A stretch of DNA of 64,000 bases from Neobacillus mesonae (GCF_001636315.1 NZ_KV440949.1:1080203-1144202), one strand, 5' to 3'. Numbered from the stretch's first letter, positions 46,679-58,860 are shown. The notes: a model not told the origin generated them from the sequence alone. Made by a program: numbers and translations.

Positions 46679-47281
46679 ATGGCTCGTTATACCGGCCCAA
46701 GCTGGAAACTATCTCGTCGTCTTGGAATTTCTCTAAGCGGCACAGGTAAAGAATTAGAAAAACGCCCTTACGCACCTGGACAACATGGTCCAAACCAACG
46801 TAAAAAGCTTTCTGAATACGGATTGCAATTACAAGAAAAGCAAAAGCTTCGTCATATGTACGGATTAAATGAGCGCCAATTCCATAACTTATATGTTAGA
46901 GCTGGTAAAATGGGCGGCGTTCATGGCGAAAACTTCATGATCCTTCTTGAATCTCGCCTTGATAACCTTGTATACCGTTTAGGTCTTGCCCGCACTCGTC
47001 GTGCAGCACGTCAATTAGTTAACCACGGACATATTTTAATTGATGGTTCTCGCGTTGATATTCCATCATACCGTGTAGCAGCTGGACAAACAATCAGCAT
47101 TCGTGAAAAATCACGCAGCCTTGATGTAGTTAAGGAAGCAATCGAAGCTAACAACTTCGTACCTGACTATTTAACTTTCGATGCTGACAAATTAGAAGGT
47201 ACTTTCACTCGCTTACCAGAGCGTTCTGAATTACCTGCTGAAATTAACGAAACATTAATCGTTGAGTTCTACTCTCGTTAA
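46679..47281 (+). CDS. rpsD: 30S ribosomal protein S4
   Basis: A primary 16S rRNA-binding protein of 200 residues. N-terminal [18 protein letters not shown] and the S4 RNA-binding domain (about 90-155, [34 protein letters not shown]). No zinc Cys motif, so the Zn-free form. AGGAGGAG precedes the ATG. Confidence 0.98.
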   Translation: MARYTGPSWKLSRRLGISLSGTGKELEKRPYAPGQHGPNQRKKLSEYGLQLQEKQKLRHMYGLNERQFHNLYVRAGKMGGVHGENFMILLESRLDNLVYRLGLARTRRAARQLVNHGHILIDGSRVDIPSYRVAAGQTISIREKSRSLDVVKEAIEANNFVPDYLTFDADKLEGTFTRLPERSELPAEINETLIVEFYSR

Positions 47282-47291
47282 TTTTCAGGAA

Positions 47292-47327
47292 GACTTCCCT
47301 GCCATCTTGGCCAGGGGAGTTTTTTTC
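47292..47327 (+). terminator. Terminator after rpsD
   Basis: CTTCCCTG/CAGGGGAG stem with a G-U pair, inner CCA/TGG, then a T7 tract. Confidence 0.85.
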
Positions 47328-47349
47328 GCTTTAATTGCTCATACATGCA

Positions 47350-47383
47350 AAAAGCACACGTATTTTTTAACGTGTGCTTTTTT
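47350..47383. terminator. Terminator of the PBP gene
   Basis: 12-bp stem AAAAGCACACGT/ACGTGTGCTTTT with an 8-base loop; on the minus strand it follows the PBP stop, on the plus strand it backs up the rpsD terminator. Confidence 0.85.
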
Positions 47384-47407
47384 GTATTAGACTTTTTACG
47401 GCAAGCA

Positions 47408-50263
47408 TTATTCAGGTTTTTTTGATGGTTTTTCATCTGGCTTTCCGGCCGGTTTATCTTTCTTTTTGTCATTTGGTTTATCTTTCGGCTTTTCACCTGG
47501 TTTCCCTGCGACCGGCTGGTCCTCAGGTTTGTCCGGCGCCCCGATTTCCACTACATTGGATGGTGCCGATTCTTTTCCGGCAATATCGACAGCCGTTACA
47601 TAGTAGGCACCGTTTCCAGCAGCAAATGAGCGCGCTGAACCATTCACGATACTGCCCACTTTCGAGCCGCCGCGATAGATCCTGTAACCAACAACATCAT
47701 TATCAGAAGCAGCCGACCATGTTAACGTGTTCCCGCTTGCCTTTAACCCGACAGGATTTGGTTTTTTTCCATTATCGGCCATTTTGGAGGTTGACACCAG
47801 GATTTTCCCCCAGCGATCCCGCTGCGGAATCAGCTGGCTGTAATTATGGAAATTAGGTCCCACCATCCGCTTGATAAAATCAGGGTTTAAGATCATACCA
47901 AACTGGGTAAACTCTTTTGGCGTGGAATTCAAAGCTAAGTACCTTTTATCACCAATGGTGACGTAATTTGCTTCAAGTAAGCTGTCATCCACTTTTGTAG
48001 GAACATTATTAACATTAAAATAATCACTTTCAATCAGTCCTGCTTTTGAACAAACAGCTGATGGAAGCATTCCGGAAACAGCACAATATGACCTTCTAAC
48101 AATCCCGCCCGGCATTTTAAACGATTGTTTAGGGGCAACTAATTCAGGTCTGATTTTATATGCTGCATTGATTAATTGGGCCCAAAGGTTATTTGTCCGC
48201 TGGCTGTATGACATGCCGCCAGTCTTCAGTGACTTAGGTGTATCATAGCCCCGCCAAATGCCAAATGTTACGCTTGGGTTGGAAGCAACAAACCAGGAGT
48301 CAATATACTGATTACCCGTACCAGTTTTACCTGCCCAGTCGGCGCTGAAGTTTAACTTGCTTCTAATTCCAGCAGCTGTCCCCATTTTGATAACATCACG
48401 CATCATGTCAAGTGTTAGATACGCTGTCTGCGGTGTAAATACATCCACCTTCTTAACCTTGTGCTGATAAATAGTTTTGCCGTTTTTATCGACAATTTTA
48501 TCAATCAAATGGGCATCAACAAATTTCCCGCCATTAGCAAAGGTGCTAAAGGCGTTTGTATTTTCTTCTATTGTTACACCATTAGTCATTGAGCCAATAC
48601 TTGTTGCCAGATTCGTATAGTCCCCTTCTGTAAGTGAAGTAAAGCCCATTTTTTCTAAATACTTGGCTGGCCGTTGATTCACAATTTCCTTATAAAGCTT
48701 TACTGCTGGAACGTTATACGATTTTGCCAGTGCATAACGCGCGGAAACTAAACCACTGTATCTTAAATCATAGTTATGCGGCCAAGGACTTGAGCTTGCA
48801 GGATTCAGACTTAAGGCTACATCCGGAAGCGGCGTTCCTGGAGACGCCTTGCCAAGTTCAATGGCCGGTCCGTAAATAAGCAGCGGCTTCATCGTCGAAC
48901 CATTTTGGCGAATGGCATTTGTCGCATGGTTCAGCTGATGATCGCTGTCATACTTTCTTCCACCGACGAAGCTGATAATTTTCCCGGTTTTATTTTCAAT
49001 CAGCATTGCCCCAACCTGCACAGGCTCCATCACAGTTTTCCACTCGCCTGTTTCCGGGTCTTTAATTTTATCCGGCTTATCAGGTCCATACCATTGATAA
49101 TTGTCCTTTACCTTTTGCATGGCATCGTAAATTTTCTTATCAATTGTTGTATAAATTTTATAGCCATTTTGCCGTAAATTATGGCTTGCTAATGTTTTAT
49201 ACTTGTAATAAAGAGAATCATCCTTTTTTAGTTCCTTTTCAGAATAGCCGTCGTTTTGGGCTAAAACCGTGGTTAAAACCTCTTTTGCCCGGCTCTCAAT
49301 TTCAAACGTCAGCCAAGGATATTTCTCAATAGGATTTGGTACAGGTGAAATGAAATCCTTTGTAATGTCATAGGCAGAAGCCTCTTTATACTGCTTTTCA
49401 TTGATATAACCGCCATCATACATACGCTTTAAGACCGTTTTCATCCGTGTCAGTCCAGGTTCAAGATAGTTCTTAACCGTTCCCTCTCTTGTGAAAGGTG
49501 TATAACCAAAGGGACTTTGCGGCAAACCGGCAATGAAAGCAGCCTGCGGTAATGTTAAATCGCTGGCTTTTTTGCCAAAAATACCTTTCGCGGCCGCCTG
49601 TACTCCGGCGATATTTTTACCTGATGAATTTCTGCCAAAGGTGGAAACATTTAAGTAAGCCTCTAATATTTCCTTCTTATCAAAGAATTTCTCTAAGCGG
49701 AGCGCAAGTATAATTTCGTTTGCTTTTCGTTGAAAGGAAACCTCATTCGTTAAAATTTGGTTTTTGATTAGCTGCTGTGTTAATGTACTACCGCCGGATT
49801 GAACGGAGGAGTTTGTCACCTCTTGAAAAAGGGCTCTAAAGACAGCCTTCGGAACAACGCCATGATGCTGATAGAAATATTCATCCTCTGTCGCTACGAC
49901 TGCCTTGATTAAATTATCTGAAACTTGGTCAAGCTTCACTTCTTCACGTTCGAGGTCTGTTCTAAGCTTCCCTAAATAGACATTATGATCAAAAAATAAT
50001 TGCGATGTTTCTGTGTAATTATAAATGTCCTTTTTCATACTGTCGTATGAACGGATAGGTTCATCCTTTACAAGTGAAGCGAAATAACCGGCCCCCACAC
50101 CAGCTGCAAACGAGCCTCCAATCATGACAACTGTCAGAACTAGAAGGATTAAATTCCAAACAACCGAATAGGTAATTCGGGCACCTTTAACCGTTTTTCT
50201 ATGGGTAAGCAAGGTAAAGATGGATTTGGCTTTTTTCATCCAAGTTTGCCATTTTTCATTCAT
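47408..50263 (-). CDS. Class A penicillin-binding protein (PBP1A family) with FN3 tail
   Basis: A bifunctional peptidoglycan glycosyltransferase/transpeptidase of 951 residues. Signal-anchor helix about 35-60; GT51 domain with catalytic Glu in ATEDEYFYQHHG (about 125) and GGSTLTQQL; transpeptidase motifs STMK (about 456), SYN (about 515) and KTGTG (about 646). After about 825 there is a fibronectin type III-like domain (LTWSAASDNDVVGYRIYRGG) and a final Lys/Pro/Asp/Glu repeat tail. The ATG at 50263 is eight bases after GAGGTGA; upstream GTG/ATG overlap that site. It stands alone between rpsD and tyrS. Confidence 0.92.
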   Translation of the reverse strand: MNEKWQTWMKKAKSIFTLLTHRKTVKGARITYSVVWNLILLVLTVVMIGGSFAAGVGAGYFASLVKDEPIRSYDSMKKDIYNYTETSQLFFDHNVYLGKLRTDLEREEVKLDQVSDNLIKAVVATEDEYFYQHHGVVPKAVFRALFQEVTNSSVQSGGSTLTQQLIKNQILTNEVSFQRKANEIILALRLEKFFDKKEILEAYLNVSTFGRNSSGKNIAGVQAAAKGIFGKKASDLTLPQAAFIAGLPQSPFGYTPFTREGTVKNYLEPGLTRMKTVLKRMYDGGYINEKQYKEASAYDITKDFISPVPNPIEKYPWLTFEIESRAKEVLTTVLAQNDGYSEKELKKDDSLYYKYKTLASHNLRQNGYKIYTTIDKKIYDAMQKVKDNYQWYGPDKPDKIKDPETGEWKTVMEPVQVGAMLIENKTGKIISFVGGRKYDSDHQLNHATNAIRQNGSTMKPLLIYGPAIELGKASPGTPLPDVALSLNPASSSPWPHNYDLRYSGLVSARYALAKSYNVPAVKLYKEIVNQRPAKYLEKMGFTSLTEGDYTNLATSIGSMTNGVTIEENTNAFSTFANGGKFVDAHLIDKIVDKNGKTIYQHKVKKVDVFTPQTAYLTLDMMRDVIKMGTAAGIRSKLNFSADWAGKTGTGNQYIDSWFVASNPSVTFGIWRGYDTPKSLKTGGMSYSQRTNNLWAQLINAAYKIRPELVAPKQSFKMPGGIVRRSYCAVSGMLPSAVCSKAGLIESDYFNVNNVPTKVDDSLLEANYVTIGDKRYLALNSTPKEFTQFGMILNPDFIKRMVGPNFHNYSQLIPQRDRWGKILVSTSKMADNGKKPNPVGLKASGNTLTWSAASDNDVVGYRIYRGGSKVGSIVNGSARSFAAGNGAYYVTAVDIAGKESAPSNVVEIGAPDKPEDQPVAGKPGEKPKDKPNDKKKDKPAGKPDEKPSKKPE

Positions 50264-50362
50264 TAAGTGCATCACCTCATTTTAAATCACCTTTCATTAT
50301 AGCATATCAATAATAGAATGTTTGACAACATTCAACATTTTTCTGAAATTTCCATTTCCAAT

Positions 50363-50391
50363 TTGACAAGGATTAAGGATTATGTTAAAAA
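50363..50391 (+). promoter_or_regulatory. Promoter of tyrS
   Basis: TTGACA (50363-50368), 17 bases, TAAAAA (4 of 6 to TATAAT) upstream of the T-box leader. Confidence 0.5.
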
Positions 50392-50397
50392 AGACTA

Positions 50398-51934
<1,537 letters not shown>

Positions 51935-51942
51935 ATATAAGA

Positions 51943-51980
51943 AAAGACAGCACAATCGTTGGATTGTGCTGTCTTTCTTT
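51943..51980. terminator. Bidirectional terminator between tyrS and acsA
   Basis: 15-bp perfect stem AAAGACAGCACAATC and complement, loop GTTG, then TCTTTTTC on the plus strand. Confidence 0.92.
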
Positions 51981-51986
51981 TTCTAA

Positions 51987-53708
51987 TTAGTCTTCCATCG
52001 TTGACAGGTCACCTGTTGGTAAATCTAATTCCCATGCCTTTAGGACACGTCTCATGATTTTACCGCTGCGTGTTTTCGGCAGTTTGTCGCGGAAGTCGAT
52101 TTCCCTTGGTGCCGCATGGGCAGCAAGGCCTTTTTTGACAAACTGGCGGATTTCTTCTTTTAACTCATCTGAAGCACTGTAACCATCTCGAAGCGCGATA
52201 AACGCTTTAATGATTTCACCGCGGACAGGGTCCGGTTTACCAATAACGCCAGCCTCGGCAACAGCAGGATGCTCGACTAGCTTACTTTCTACTTCAAACG
52301 GACCGACACGTTCACCAGCTGTCATGATGACATCATCCACTCTGCCTTGGAACCAGAAATAGCCGTCCTCATCCATATAGGCTGAATCTCCTGAAACATA
52401 CCAGTCTCCATTTGGCAGGAAGTAAGATTCATATTTTTCTTTATTATTCCAAATCGTCTGCATCATCGAAGGCCAGCCTTTTTTGATTGCCAAGTTGCCC
52501 ATTCGGTATGGAGGCAGTTCATTGCCTTGGTCATCCACAATCGCTGCAACAACACCTGGGATTGGTTTCCCCATCGAACCAGGCTTAATTTCCATACATG
52601 GGTAGTTGCTGATCAGCTGTGCACCAGTCTCCGTCATCCACCAGTTATCATGTATCCGTTTATTGAATACTTTTGCACCCCATTTTACGACTTCTGGATT
52701 CAATGGCTCGCCAACGCTCAATACGTGACGAAGGCTGCTTAAATCAAATTTCTTCACCAGCTCGTCTCCGGCGCCCATTAACATCCGGAATGCCGTTGGC
52801 GCACTGTACCAAACGGTAACACCGAAGTCTTCAATCATTTTATACCATGATTCAGGACTGAAACGTCCACCGATAATCACATTGGATGTTCCGGTTAACC
52901 AAGGACCGAAAATTCCGTAGGATGTCCCTGTAACCCATCCTGGGTCAGCTGTACACCAATAAACATCATCCTCTTTTAAATCAAGAACCCATTTTGCTGT
53001 TTGATAATGCTGAATCATTGCATTATGTACATGCAGAACCCCTTTTGGTTTTCCGGTTGACCCGGATGTATAGTGAAGGATTAGACCGTCGGTACGCTCC
53101 ACCCACTCAATGTTTAGTTTAGTGCTGGCAGCTTCGAATTTTTCAAGGAAATTAATTAAATTCCCCTGTTCTTCAACATTATTACCGACTACGAAAATAT
53201 GTTTTAATTCAGGCAGCTCTTCAACAGGAACCCGGCCGAGCAGCTCCGGAGTTGTAACTAATACTTTCGCCCCGCTGTCCTGCAGACGATCTCTAACAGC
53301 CCCCTCCATAAAGGCCTCAAATAAAGGACCGACAATTGCGCCAAGCTTAATCGCACCTAGAACAGTAAAATAGAGTTCTGGAGAGCGCGGCATAAAAATA
53401 AATACGCGGTCACCTTTTTCTACATCACCATAATTCTTTAACACATTTCCCGCTTTGTTTGAAAGTTCCTTCATTTCTTTAAAGGTGTACTTTTCATTTC
53501 TTGACCCGTCACGATAGTAGAGAGCAACCTTATTTTTCCGGAAGCCTTCAGCATGGCGGTCAATAGCCTCATAGGCCATATTGACAAGCCCTGTTTCGCT
53601 CCAGGAAAATACCTTTTCTGCATCTTTCCAGTTAAATTGTTCGTACATTTCTTCATAATTGTGTAAATTATGCTCCCCTTGTACAACTGGCAACGCTTCC
53701 ACTTTCAC
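51987..53708 (-). CDS. acsA: Acetyl-CoA synthetase AcsA
   Basis: Activates acetate to acetyl-CoA via acetyl-AMP, 573 residues. ANL motifs: LHYTSGSTGKPKG (P-loop), WWMTETGAQL, GDWYVSGDSAYMDEDGY and C-terminal PKTRSGKIMRR with the catalytic Lys at about 550, the residue acetylated by AcuA in B. subtilis. It is divergent from acuABC, which modify it. The ATG uses a GGGGG-type site. The 223-bp spacer to acuA must hold both promoters, but I found no clear cre there. Confidence 0.95.
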   Translation of the reverse strand: MKVEALPVVQGEHNLHNYEEMYEQFNWKDAEKVFSWSETGLVNMAYEAIDRHAEGFRKNKVALYYRDGSRNEKYTFKEMKELSNKAGNVLKNYGDVEKGDRVFIFMPRSPELYFTVLGAIKLGAIVGPLFEAFMEGAVRDRLQDSGAKVLVTTPELLGRVPVEELPELKHIFVVGNNVEEQGNLINFLEKFEAASTKLNIEWVERTDGLILHYTSGSTGKPKGVLHVHNAMIQHYQTAKWVLDLKEDDVYWCTADPGWVTGTSYGIFGPWLTGTSNVIIGGRFSPESWYKMIEDFGVTVWYSAPTAFRMLMGAGDELVKKFDLSSLRHVLSVGEPLNPEVVKWGAKVFNKRIHDNWWMTETGAQLISNYPCMEIKPGSMGKPIPGVVAAIVDDQGNELPPYRMGNLAIKKGWPSMMQTIWNNKEKYESYFLPNGDWYVSGDSAYMDEDGYFWFQGRVDDVIMTAGERVGPFEVESKLVEHPAVAEAGVIGKPDPVRGEIIKAFIALRDGYSASDELKEEIRQFVKKGLAAHAAPREIDFRDKLPKTRSGKIMRRVLKAWELDLPTGDLSTMED

Positions 53709-53931
53709 TAAAATCTCCCCCTTTTAAGTTATTGAGATTATTATATTACAAATAAGGACTATTCACAATTTTAAAAAAATACTTTTTTTGAAAAACTTCC
53801 AATTTCCCCTTACAAACACTATTTACATCAGTAATTTTAACATCTTACTGAAAATTTTGTGAAATGTCTTCTTCTTCTGCAAAATTATGTATAATAGAAT
53901 TGTTACACGATAGATTTCTAGGGGTGACCTA

Positions 53932-54564
53932 ATGGAACATAAAAAAATTTACAATGCTAAGGAGTTAAAAACTCCGCATGGCACGTTAATAATTGAGGGT
54001 CCAATTTCTTCTGAAATACTAAAAAGCTATGACTTTCACGAAGATTTAATAGCCTTCCGCCCCCCGGAACAGCAGCATAAAGCGTTAATTGGAATTGCTG
54101 ACTTGCCGGAAGGAAGAATTATCATTGCCAGGCACCAAAACACCATTGTTGGTTATGTAACCTTTCTCTATCCTGACCCGCTTGAACGCTGGTCTGAAGG
54201 AAAAATGGAAAATTTAATAGAATTAGGTGCCATTGAAGTCATTCCGCAATTCAGAGGGTGTGCCGTCGGAAAAAACCTTTTAATTGTGTCGATGATGGAT
54301 GATGCAATGGAGGATTATGTAATTATTACAACAGAATATTATTGGCACTGGGACTTAAAAGGGACGAAATTAAATGTATGGGAGTACCGAAAAATCATGG
54401 AAAAGATGATGAATGCCGGCGGGTTAGAGTGGTATGCCACCGATGACCCGGAGATTTGCTCTCACCCTGCAAACTGTCTGATGGCGAGAATCGGAAAACG
54501 GATTGACCTTGAAACCGTCCAGAAATTCGACCGTCTTCGCTTTTTGAACCGTTTAATGTATTAA
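53932..54564 (+). CDS. acuA: Acetyltransferase AcuA
   Basis: A GNAT-fold protein acetyltransferase of 210 residues that inactivates AcsA by acetylating its catalytic Lys. The acetyl-CoA-binding motif A is seen as IEVIPQFRGCAVGKNLL (about 100-118). GGGGTGA lies six bases before the ATG. First gene of acuABC; TATAAT lies about 35 bases upstream of the start. Confidence 0.92.
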   Translation: MEHKKIYNAKELKTPHGTLIIEGPISSEILKSYDFHEDLIAFRPPEQQHKALIGIADLPEGRIIIARHQNTIVGYVTFLYPDPLERWSEGKMENLIELGAIEVIPQFRGCAVGKNLLIVSMMDDAMEDYVIITTEYYWHWDLKGTKLNVWEYRKIMEKMMNAGGLEWYATDDPEICSHPANCLMARIGKRIDLETVQKFDRLRFLNRLMY

Positions 54565-54615
54565 CGTATTCATTCTTTTCCTTCTTGAATCTATTAGAAA
54601 TTGAGGGGATACCAG

Positions 54616-55263
54616 ATGATTGTAGAAGAAATTATGAAAACAGAAGTGGTCACATTGCATCCGACCGATACGATTGCGGATGCCATTCGTGTAATGGAAA
54701 CCAATAATATCCGTCATATACCGATTATTAATGAAGAAGATAATTTAGTCGGTCTTGTGACTATTTCCAGATTAAAAGAGGTCACCCCATCTACGTTTCG
54801 AACAAATGAGAATCCCAATGATTTAAAGAAACGGCTTGAACTAATAATGGAACAAAATGTTATTACCGGGCACCCGCTGGACTTTGTGGAAGAGGCGGCG
54901 GCGGTTTTTTATGAACATAAAATAAGCGCCATTCCGATTATTAAAGACCGGAAGCTCGTAGGAATCATTACTGAAACGGATATACTGCGGACGATGGTAG
55001 AGCTGACCGGCGCCCATCAGCCGGGGTCGCAAATTGAAATTAGAGTTCCTAACATTACAGGAATCCTCTCAGATATTGCAGAAATTATTCGTAAACGCAA
55101 TGCCAATATTCTTAGTGTTTTAGTTTACCCGGATAAGCAGGATGAGCAATACAAAATACTGGTGGTAAGGGTCCAATTGATGAATCCTGTCCGTTTAGTA
55201 CAAGATTTGAAGGAAGCCGGCCATCATGTTCTATGGCCAAATCTGCCGGGGATTTCTCTATGA
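54616..55263 (+). CDS. acuB: AcuB, CBS-CBS-ACT protein
   Basis: 215 residues. Two CBS domains (about 1-55 with IRHIPIIN, and 75-130 with ISAIPIIKD) and a C-terminal ACT-like domain (about 138-210). The CBS pair suggests adenine-nucleotide sensing for the acetate switch; the exact role of AcuB is not established. The ATG at 54616 is seven bases after GAGGGG. It overlaps acuC by 4 bp. Confidence 0.92.
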   Translation: MIVEEIMKTEVVTLHPTDTIADAIRVMETNNIRHIPIINEEDNLVGLVTISRLKEVTPSTFRTNENPNDLKKRLELIMEQNVITGHPLDFVEEAAAVFYEHKISAIPIIKDRKLVGIITETDILRTMVELTGAHQPGSQIEIRVPNITGILSDIAEIIRKRNANILSVLVYPDKQDEQYKILVVRVQLMNPVRLVQDLKEAGHHVLWPNLPGISL

Positions 55264-56432
55264 CAGATTCTTGCGCATTTGTTTTTTCAGAAGAACTGCT
55301 AAATTATAAATTTAGCACACATCATCCTTTTAACCAATTCCGGCTAAAATTAACAATAGACTTATTAAATAAAATTGATGCACTAGACCCTATGCAAATT
55401 ATTCCTCCAAGGATGGCTACAGATGAAGAGTTAATGCTGATTCATGATCCTGCTTTTATTGAAGCCGTAAAAAAAGCCGGTAATGGGAAGCTTTCAAAGG
55501 AAGTTGCTGAAAATTACGGCCTTGGAACGGAAGATACTCCGATATTTTCGAACATGCATGAAGCAAGCTCTCTTTTGGTTGGCGGAACACTTACTGCCGT
55601 TGATCAGGTAATGACGGGCAAAGCTTTACATGCTGTAAATCTTGGCGGCGGATTGCATCATGGTTTTCGAGGAAAAGCATCAGGCTTTTGTGTATATAAC
55701 GATAGTTCTGTCGCGATAAAATATTTACTTGAAAAATATCAGGCCCGTGTATTGTATGTGGATACAGATGCCCACCACGGTGACGGCGTCCAATGGTCCT
55801 TTTACGACGAACCAAATGTATGCACCCTTTCAATTCATGAGACCGGTCGTTATTTATTCCCTGGTACAGGGAATATCAATGAGCGTGGCCAGGGGGCAGG
55901 ATACGGATATTCATTTAATATTCCGGTGGATGCCTTTACCGAGGATGAATCATGGCTCCATGCCTATACTCACGCGATTAGAGAGGTTGCTGATTTTTTC
56001 AAACCAGATGTCATTCTTACGCAAAATGGGGTTGATTCTCACTATTATGATCCATTAACACATTTATCCGCTACAATGAAAATTTATCGGGAAATACCAA
56101 AGCTCGCACATGAAATCGCACATCAATATTGTGGGGGCAGGTGGATTGCAGTAGGCGGTGGCGGTTATGATATTTGGCGAGTGGTTCCAAGAGCGTGGGC
56201 AATGATTTGGCTTGAGATGACAGAAAATCGAATTTGTTATGGAAGCTTGCCGGCCGACTGGCTTGAATATTGGCAGAAAAAATCTCCTGTTGAACTGCCA
56301 AAGGAATGGGATGACCCGGAAAATTTATATCCTCCTATTCCTAGAAAGCCAGAAATCACCGAAAAGAATTTAAATACACTCGAAAAAGCGTTATACCCGA
56401 TTCGATCTCAGAAAAAAAGTGAAACAGGTTAA
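55260..56432 (+). CDS. acuC: AcuC, class I/II-type protein deacetylase
   Basis: A zinc-dependent HDAC-fold enzyme of 390 residues that removes acetyl from AcsA. Motifs: LGGGLHHGFRGKASGFCVYND (catalytic His pair), VDTDAHHGDGVQWSFYDE (Zn Asp/His), TQNGVDSHYYDPL (Zn Asp), VGGGGYDIWRVVP (Tyr). It starts at ATG 55260 inside the acuB stop (ATGA). It ends at a terminator shared with ccpA. Confidence 0.94.
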   Translation: MTDSCAFVFSEELLNYKFSTHHPFNQFRLKLTIDLLNKIDALDPMQIIPPRMATDEELMLIHDPAFIEAVKKAGNGKLSKEVAENYGLGTEDTPIFSNMHEASSLLVGGTLTAVDQVMTGKALHAVNLGGGLHHGFRGKASGFCVYNDSSVAIKYLLEKYQARVLYVDTDAHHGDGVQWSFYDEPNVCTLSIHETGRYLFPGTGNINERGQGAGYGYSFNIPVDAFTEDESWLHAYTHAIREVADFFKPDVILTQNGVDSHYYDPLTHLSATMKIYREIPKLAHEIAHQYCGGRWIAVGGGGYDIWRVVPRAWAMIWLEMTENRICYGSLPADWLEYWQKKSPVELPKEWDDPENLYPPIPRKPEITEKNLNTLEKALYPIRSQKKSETG

Positions 56433-56434
56433 AT

Positions 56435-56471
56435 AAAGAGGCTGTCTTCTTCAAAAAGAAGCAGCCTCTTT
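56435..56471. terminator. Bidirectional terminator between acuC and ccpA
   Basis: AAAGAGGCTG/CAGCCTCTTT with a single-T bulge and inner CTTCTT/AAGAAG, total 16 pairs around CAAA. Confidence 0.9.
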
Positions 56472-56482
56472 ACTATAAATAT

Positions 56483-57490
56483 TTATTGTTCTCTTGTTGA
56501 TTGTCGGTGCTCAATTCGATGCGGCAGAACCACAATTTGATTTTCTACTTTTTCTTTCGTCATTAATTTAGTTAAAAGACGCATAGCAACCGCACCAATA
56601 TCATATAGCGGCTGGACAATCGTTGTAAGCTGAGGACGCACCATCAATGACAATCTTGTATTGTCGGAGGTAATCACTTCAAAGTCATCTGGAATATGAT
56701 ATCCCTTATCTTCGGCACCATGAACAACACCTAGCGCCATTTCATCCGCGCCAACAAAAATAGCTGTTGGCCTCTCATCAAGCTCTAACATTTTTTCAAA
56801 TGCTTCAAGCCCAGAATCATACGAATAATCCCCTTCAAGAATAAATTCTTCATTAAAAGGAATATTTGCTTCCGCTAAAGCTTTTTTATAGCCGTCCAGT
56901 TTCTTAACGGCAATATCAGGTTCATAATGCGGGCCATTTACAAAGGCTATTTGTTTATGTCCCCTTTCAATAAACTCTTTAACAGAATCATACGCAGCCT
57001 GTTCATAATCAATATTGACTGAAGGAATTGTTTCAGAATCTTCAATTGATCCTGCAAGAACAATCGGCACTTGAGATTTTTCAAATTCTTCGACATGCTC
57101 CTCGGTAATATGCCCGCCCATGAAGACAATGCCATCTACCTGCTTGCCAAGCATTGTATGAAGTAAGTGTAATTCCTTGTCCTTATTTTGGTCAGAGTTG
57201 CTAAGGATGATATTATATTTATACATCGTAGCAATATCTTCAATACCGCGGGCCAATTCAGCAAAAAAGATGTTAGCAATATCCGGAATGATCACCCCTA
57301 CGGTTGTTGTTTTCTTACTTGCCAGTCCTCTTGCCACCGCATTTGGTACATATCCAAGTCTTTCAATAACTTCTAAAACTTTTTTCCGGGTAACCGGTTT
57401 TACGTTTGGATTCCCATTAACTACACGGGAAACGGTAGCCATTGACACGTTTGCCTCACGGGCTACATCATAAATCGTAATATTATTCAC
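56483..57490 (-). CDS. ccpA: Catabolite control protein A
   Basis: LacI/GalR-family master regulator of carbon catabolite control, working with P-Ser-HPr. 335 residues. N-terminal [23 protein letters not shown] plus hinge helix [13 protein letters not shown]; periplasmic-binding-fold core with VGVIIPDI and the HPr-binding region [18 protein letters not shown]. The GTG start at 57490 is eight bases after AGGAGAG. It lies downstream of aroA after a terminator. Likely acts on the cre-like sites before pfkA, ackA and the gamma-lyase gene. Confidence 0.96.
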   Translation of the reverse strand: MNNITIYDVAREANVSMATVSRVVNGNPNVKPVTRKKVLEVIERLGYVPNAVARGLASKKTTTVGVIIPDIANIFFAELARGIEDIATMYKYNIILSNSDQNKDKELHLLHTMLGKQVDGIVFMGGHITEEHVEEFEKSQVPIVLAGSIEDSETIPSVNIDYEQAAYDSVKEFIERGHKQIAFVNGPHYEPDIAVKKLDGYKKALAEANIPFNEEFILEGDYSYDSGLEAFEKMLELDERPTAIFVGADEMALGVVHGAEDKGYHIPDDFEVITSDNTRLSLMVRPQLTTIVQPLYDIGAVAMRLLTKLMTKEKVENQIVVLPHRIEHRQSTREQ

Positions 57491-57740
57491 TAATAACACT
57501 CTCCTAAATACGAACATTGTTTTCTTTATTTTACATCATGAAGCGAAAATCTAGTCATATTATCCGGCGTTAATGCCCATCGACTTCTATATGCTTTTGT
57601 GATAAAGTAAACAATCTCTAAATTATGTATTAATGATACGATAAGAACATAAAAGCCGCAATTACATTGCGACATTTTTTACATTTTCTTTAAAATATGT
57701 TGATTTCCGCTCCAGGCATTCGCTTATAATTGAGTATCAA

Positions 57741-57772
57741 AAAACCTTCTGTCAGTTTAAACAGAAGGTTTT
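57741..57772. terminator. Terminator after aroA
   Basis: 12-bp perfect stem AAAACCTTCTGT/ACAGAAGGTTTT, 8-base loop; on the transcript it ends in TTTTTTG. Confidence 0.88.
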
Positions 57773-57783
57773 AATGCGTTCGA

Positions 57784-58860
57784 TTAAATACGGACGAAGT
57801 TGGATGCTATTAGTTCGCTATAGAATTGGTCGAATTGTTCTAGGTTCATTTGCTGCTGGGCATCGGATAAGGCTACAGCCGGGTCTGGGTGCACTTCAGC
57901 CATAACACCGTCTGCACCGATTGCAATTGCGGCTTTCGCGCATGGAAGAAGTAAATCTCTTCTGCCTGTAGAATGTGTCACATCGACCATTACTGGTAAG
58001 TGAGTCTCTTGTTTTAAAATCGGTACAGCGGAAATATCCAAGGTGTTCCTTGTTGCTTTTTCGTATGTTCTAATTCCACGCTCACAAAGAATGATCTGGC
58101 CATTTCCTTGTGCCATAATGTATTCGGCCGCATTAATGAATTCTTCAATTGTTGCGGCTAGTCCTCTCTTTAAGAGAACAGGTTTATTAATAGCACCTGC
58201 AGCCTTTAATAATTCAAAGTTTTGCATGTTACGGGCGCCAATTTGAATGACATCAAGATATTCGGCAGCCATTTCAATATCAGCAGGATTCACAATCTCA
58301 CTAATAACAGCCATATCATATTCAGCTGCCACACGCTTTAAAATCTTTAAACCCTCTACACCTAATCCTTGGAAATCATAAGGGGATGTTCTAGGCTTAT
58401 AAGCACCGCCGCGCAAAAGCTTTAAGCCTTTTTCCTTCATCGCTTTGGCAACAGTAGCCACTTGCTCATACGATTCAACAGCACATGGTCCAAATACGAA
58501 ATGCTGTTTACCATCACCGATATTTTCACCTTTTAGGTTAATAATAGTATCTTCAGGTTTTTTCTTTCTAGAAACAAGTAAGGCTTTTTTATGGTCATCT
58601 TTTTGAAGATCAAGACCTGCCTTGAAAATTTCCTTGAAAATATGGTCAATCGTTGCATTATCAAAAGGACCATCATTGTTTTGCTTAATTTTATCAAGCA
58701 TCATTCTTTCACGTACCGGGTCGAAGCGGTATACCCCTTGGCTGCCCTTCACATGCCCAATTTCTTGGACGAGCTGGGCTCTTTCGTTGATTAACCTTAA
58801 TAACTCCAAGTTTACTTCGTCCACTCGCTCTCTTAACTGATCTAATTCATTATTGCCCAT
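57784..58860 (-). CDS. aroA: Bifunctional chorismate mutase / DAHP synthase
   Basis: First enzyme of the shikimate pathway with a fused N-terminal regulatory chorismate mutase. 358 residues: AroQ-type mutase at 1-85 ([21 protein letters not shown]), DAHP synthase at about 100-358 ([36 protein letters not shown]). The fused mutase serves as the prephenate/chorismate sensor in Bacillus. The ATG at 58860 follows AAAGGA. Upstream of ccpA, as in B. subtilis. Confidence 0.95.
   Translation of the reverse strand: MGNNELDQLRERVDEVNLELLRLINERAQLVQEIGHVKGSQGVYRFDPVRERMMLDKIKQNNDGPFDNATIDHIFKEIFKAGLDLQKDDHKKALLVSRKKKPEDTIINLKGENIGDGKQHFVFGPCAVESYEQVATVAKAMKEKGLKLLRGGAYKPRTSPYDFQGLGVEGLKILKRVAAEYDMAVISEIVNPADIEMAAEYLDVIQIGARNMQNFELLKAAGAINKPVLLKRGLAATIEEFINAAEYIMAQGNGQIILCERGIRTYEKATRNTLDISAVPILKQETHLPVMVDVTHSTGRRDLLLPCAKAAIAIGADGVMAEVHPDPAVALSDAQQQMNLEQFDQFYSELIASNFVRI

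Noticed and set aside
47374-47856. 160-codon open frame antisense to the PBP tail
   Set aside because: Reads across a terminator and mirrors the KP-rich repeat; no ribosome site.
53709-53931. cre site between acsA and acuA
   Set aside because: Expected from B. subtilis, but no sequence with a central CG matched the consensus well.
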